A stretch of 64,000 bases of DNA from Actinacidiphila yanglinensis (GTDB lineage Bacteria > Actinomycetota > Actinomycetes > Streptomycetales > Streptomycetaceae), in assembly GCF_900107965.1 (NCBI RefSeq), contig NZ_FNVU01000007.1, forward strand, positions 62,001 to 126,000, given 5' to 3'. The position numbers were made by a program, and so were the translations under genes. Below the pieces are notes generated by a model. It was not told the origin of the DNA, made no database searches, and saw nothing but the letters and a program-made list of their open reading frames with translations. Position 1 is the stretch's first letter; each line of letters opens with the position of its first letter. Shown one piece after another: positions 63,580 to 64,000 of this stretch.

Positions 63580-64000
63580 GCCGCCGCCACCCTCTCCATC
63601 TCGAGTTCGACTTCCGTGCCGCCGCCGGGCGCGGCCCGCAGCCGGGCCTCACCGCCGTTGCGCCGCATCCGTCCGATGATCGATTCTCTTACGCCCATGC
63701 GGTCGTCGGGAACCTGGTCGAGGTCGAAACCCGCGCCGTGGTCGCGGACCGAGACGAACACCTTCGCCTCCTCGACCTCGGCGTAGACCTGGACCGCGCC
63801 CCCGTCGCCGCCGTACTTCGCCGCGTTGACCATCGCCTCGCGGGCGGCCTGCATCTGCGCGACCAGCCGGTCGTCGAGCGGGCAGTCCCCCACGCAGACC
63901 ACCTCGACGGGCACGCCGTGCGCGTCCTCCACCTCCGCGGCGGCGGCGCGCACCGCGTCGGCGAGCGTGGTCGGCTCGTCGTCGCGGCCGGTGCCCTCGG
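63576..64000 (-). CDS. Sensor histidine kinase of NarL/DesK type, C-terminal part (5' end outside window)
   Basis: The visible 141 residues are the ATP-binding HATPase domain: N-box E-A-M-V-N-A-A-K-Y-G, D-H-G-A-G-F-D, and G-G-G-T-E-V-E-L. The frame continues upstream past the window edge. It partners the adjacent NarL-type regulator. Streptomycete homologues often carry an N-terminal PspC domain; not visible here. Confidence 0.9.
   Translation of the reverse strand, partial: EGTGRDDEPTTLADAVRAAAAEVEDAHGVPVEVVCVGDCPLDDRLVAQMQAAREAMVNAAKYGGDGGAVQVYAEVEEAKVFVSVRDHGAGFDLDQVPDDRMGVRESIIGRMRRNGGEARLRAAPGGGTEVELEMERVAAA

Overview
This is a high-GC (about 72-73%) actinobacterial chromosome segment. 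Codon use, GTG/TTG starts, 4-nt ATGA/GTGA overlaps and the family content point to Streptomyces or a close relative in the Streptomycetaceae: an SCO4848-type membrane protein beside a D,D-carboxypeptidase, DUF3017 beside folD, DUF6350, DUF5682/DUF5691/SWIM genes and tandem NlpC/P60 hydrolases. The order mdh, folD, purH/purN, sucD/sucC, MoxR cluster, icmB, pcrA and NlpC/P60 genes is, from memory, the conserved core order of Streptomyces chromosomes. I saw no rRNA, tRNA, CRISPR array, integrase, transposase or secondary-metabolite cluster. This is core chromosome, not an island.

Layout. 1-8402: end of an MFS transporter, an OmpR-type two-component pair, a divergent MMPL exporter with two extra C-terminal beta-sandwich domains, then a three-gene operon (membrane protein, DCC thiol protein, TetR) whose promoter is bracketed by two TTGAAC-N2-GTTCAA operators. 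8457-15619: SCO4848-type protein, D,D-carboxypeptidase and a YihY protein whose 3' ends overlap by 182 bp, then a five-gene set matching the whole mycobacterial decaprenyl-phospho-arabinose pathway (GtrA, UbiA-type phosphoribosyltransferase, PAP2 phosphatase, DprE1, DprE2). 15774-30434: 2H phosphoesterase, trpS, rocD-type aminotransferase, AhpD/MocR divergon, LCP ligase, mdh, XRE membrane regulator, DUF3017-folD, RDD protein, purN-purH. 30672-39651: three sigma-like or XRE regulators of unassigned role, DUF6350, and sucC-sucD.

39970-48374 is the most interesting region. Three overlapping minus-strand genes (MoxR-type AAA ATPase, DUF5682, VWA protein) face a SWIM zinc-finger gene and a DUF5691 gene. 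The divergent promoter region holds a perfect 11-bp inverted repeat. Each arm contains TTGTCAGTG, the conserved half of the LexA-independent DNA-damage promoter (RecA-NDp, PafBC-dependent). On the plus strand the full TTGTCAGTG-N8-TANNNT consensus is met and points to a leaderless SWIM mRNA. The whole cluster is therefore predicted to be DNA-damage inducible.

48556-64000: orphan IcmB-type cobalamin protein, lipase, M23 peptidase with tyrosine/threonine/glycine repeats, pcrA helicase, three NlpC/P60 paralogues (the second behind a ydaO-type c-di-AMP riboswitch and starting with TTG), methyltransferase, small membrane protein, transglutaminase-like protein, secreted protein, zinc-ribbon protein, and a NarL/DesK-type two-component pair cut by the window end. 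Five copies of a palindromic intergenic repeat of about 150-250 bp lie just downstream of stop codons.
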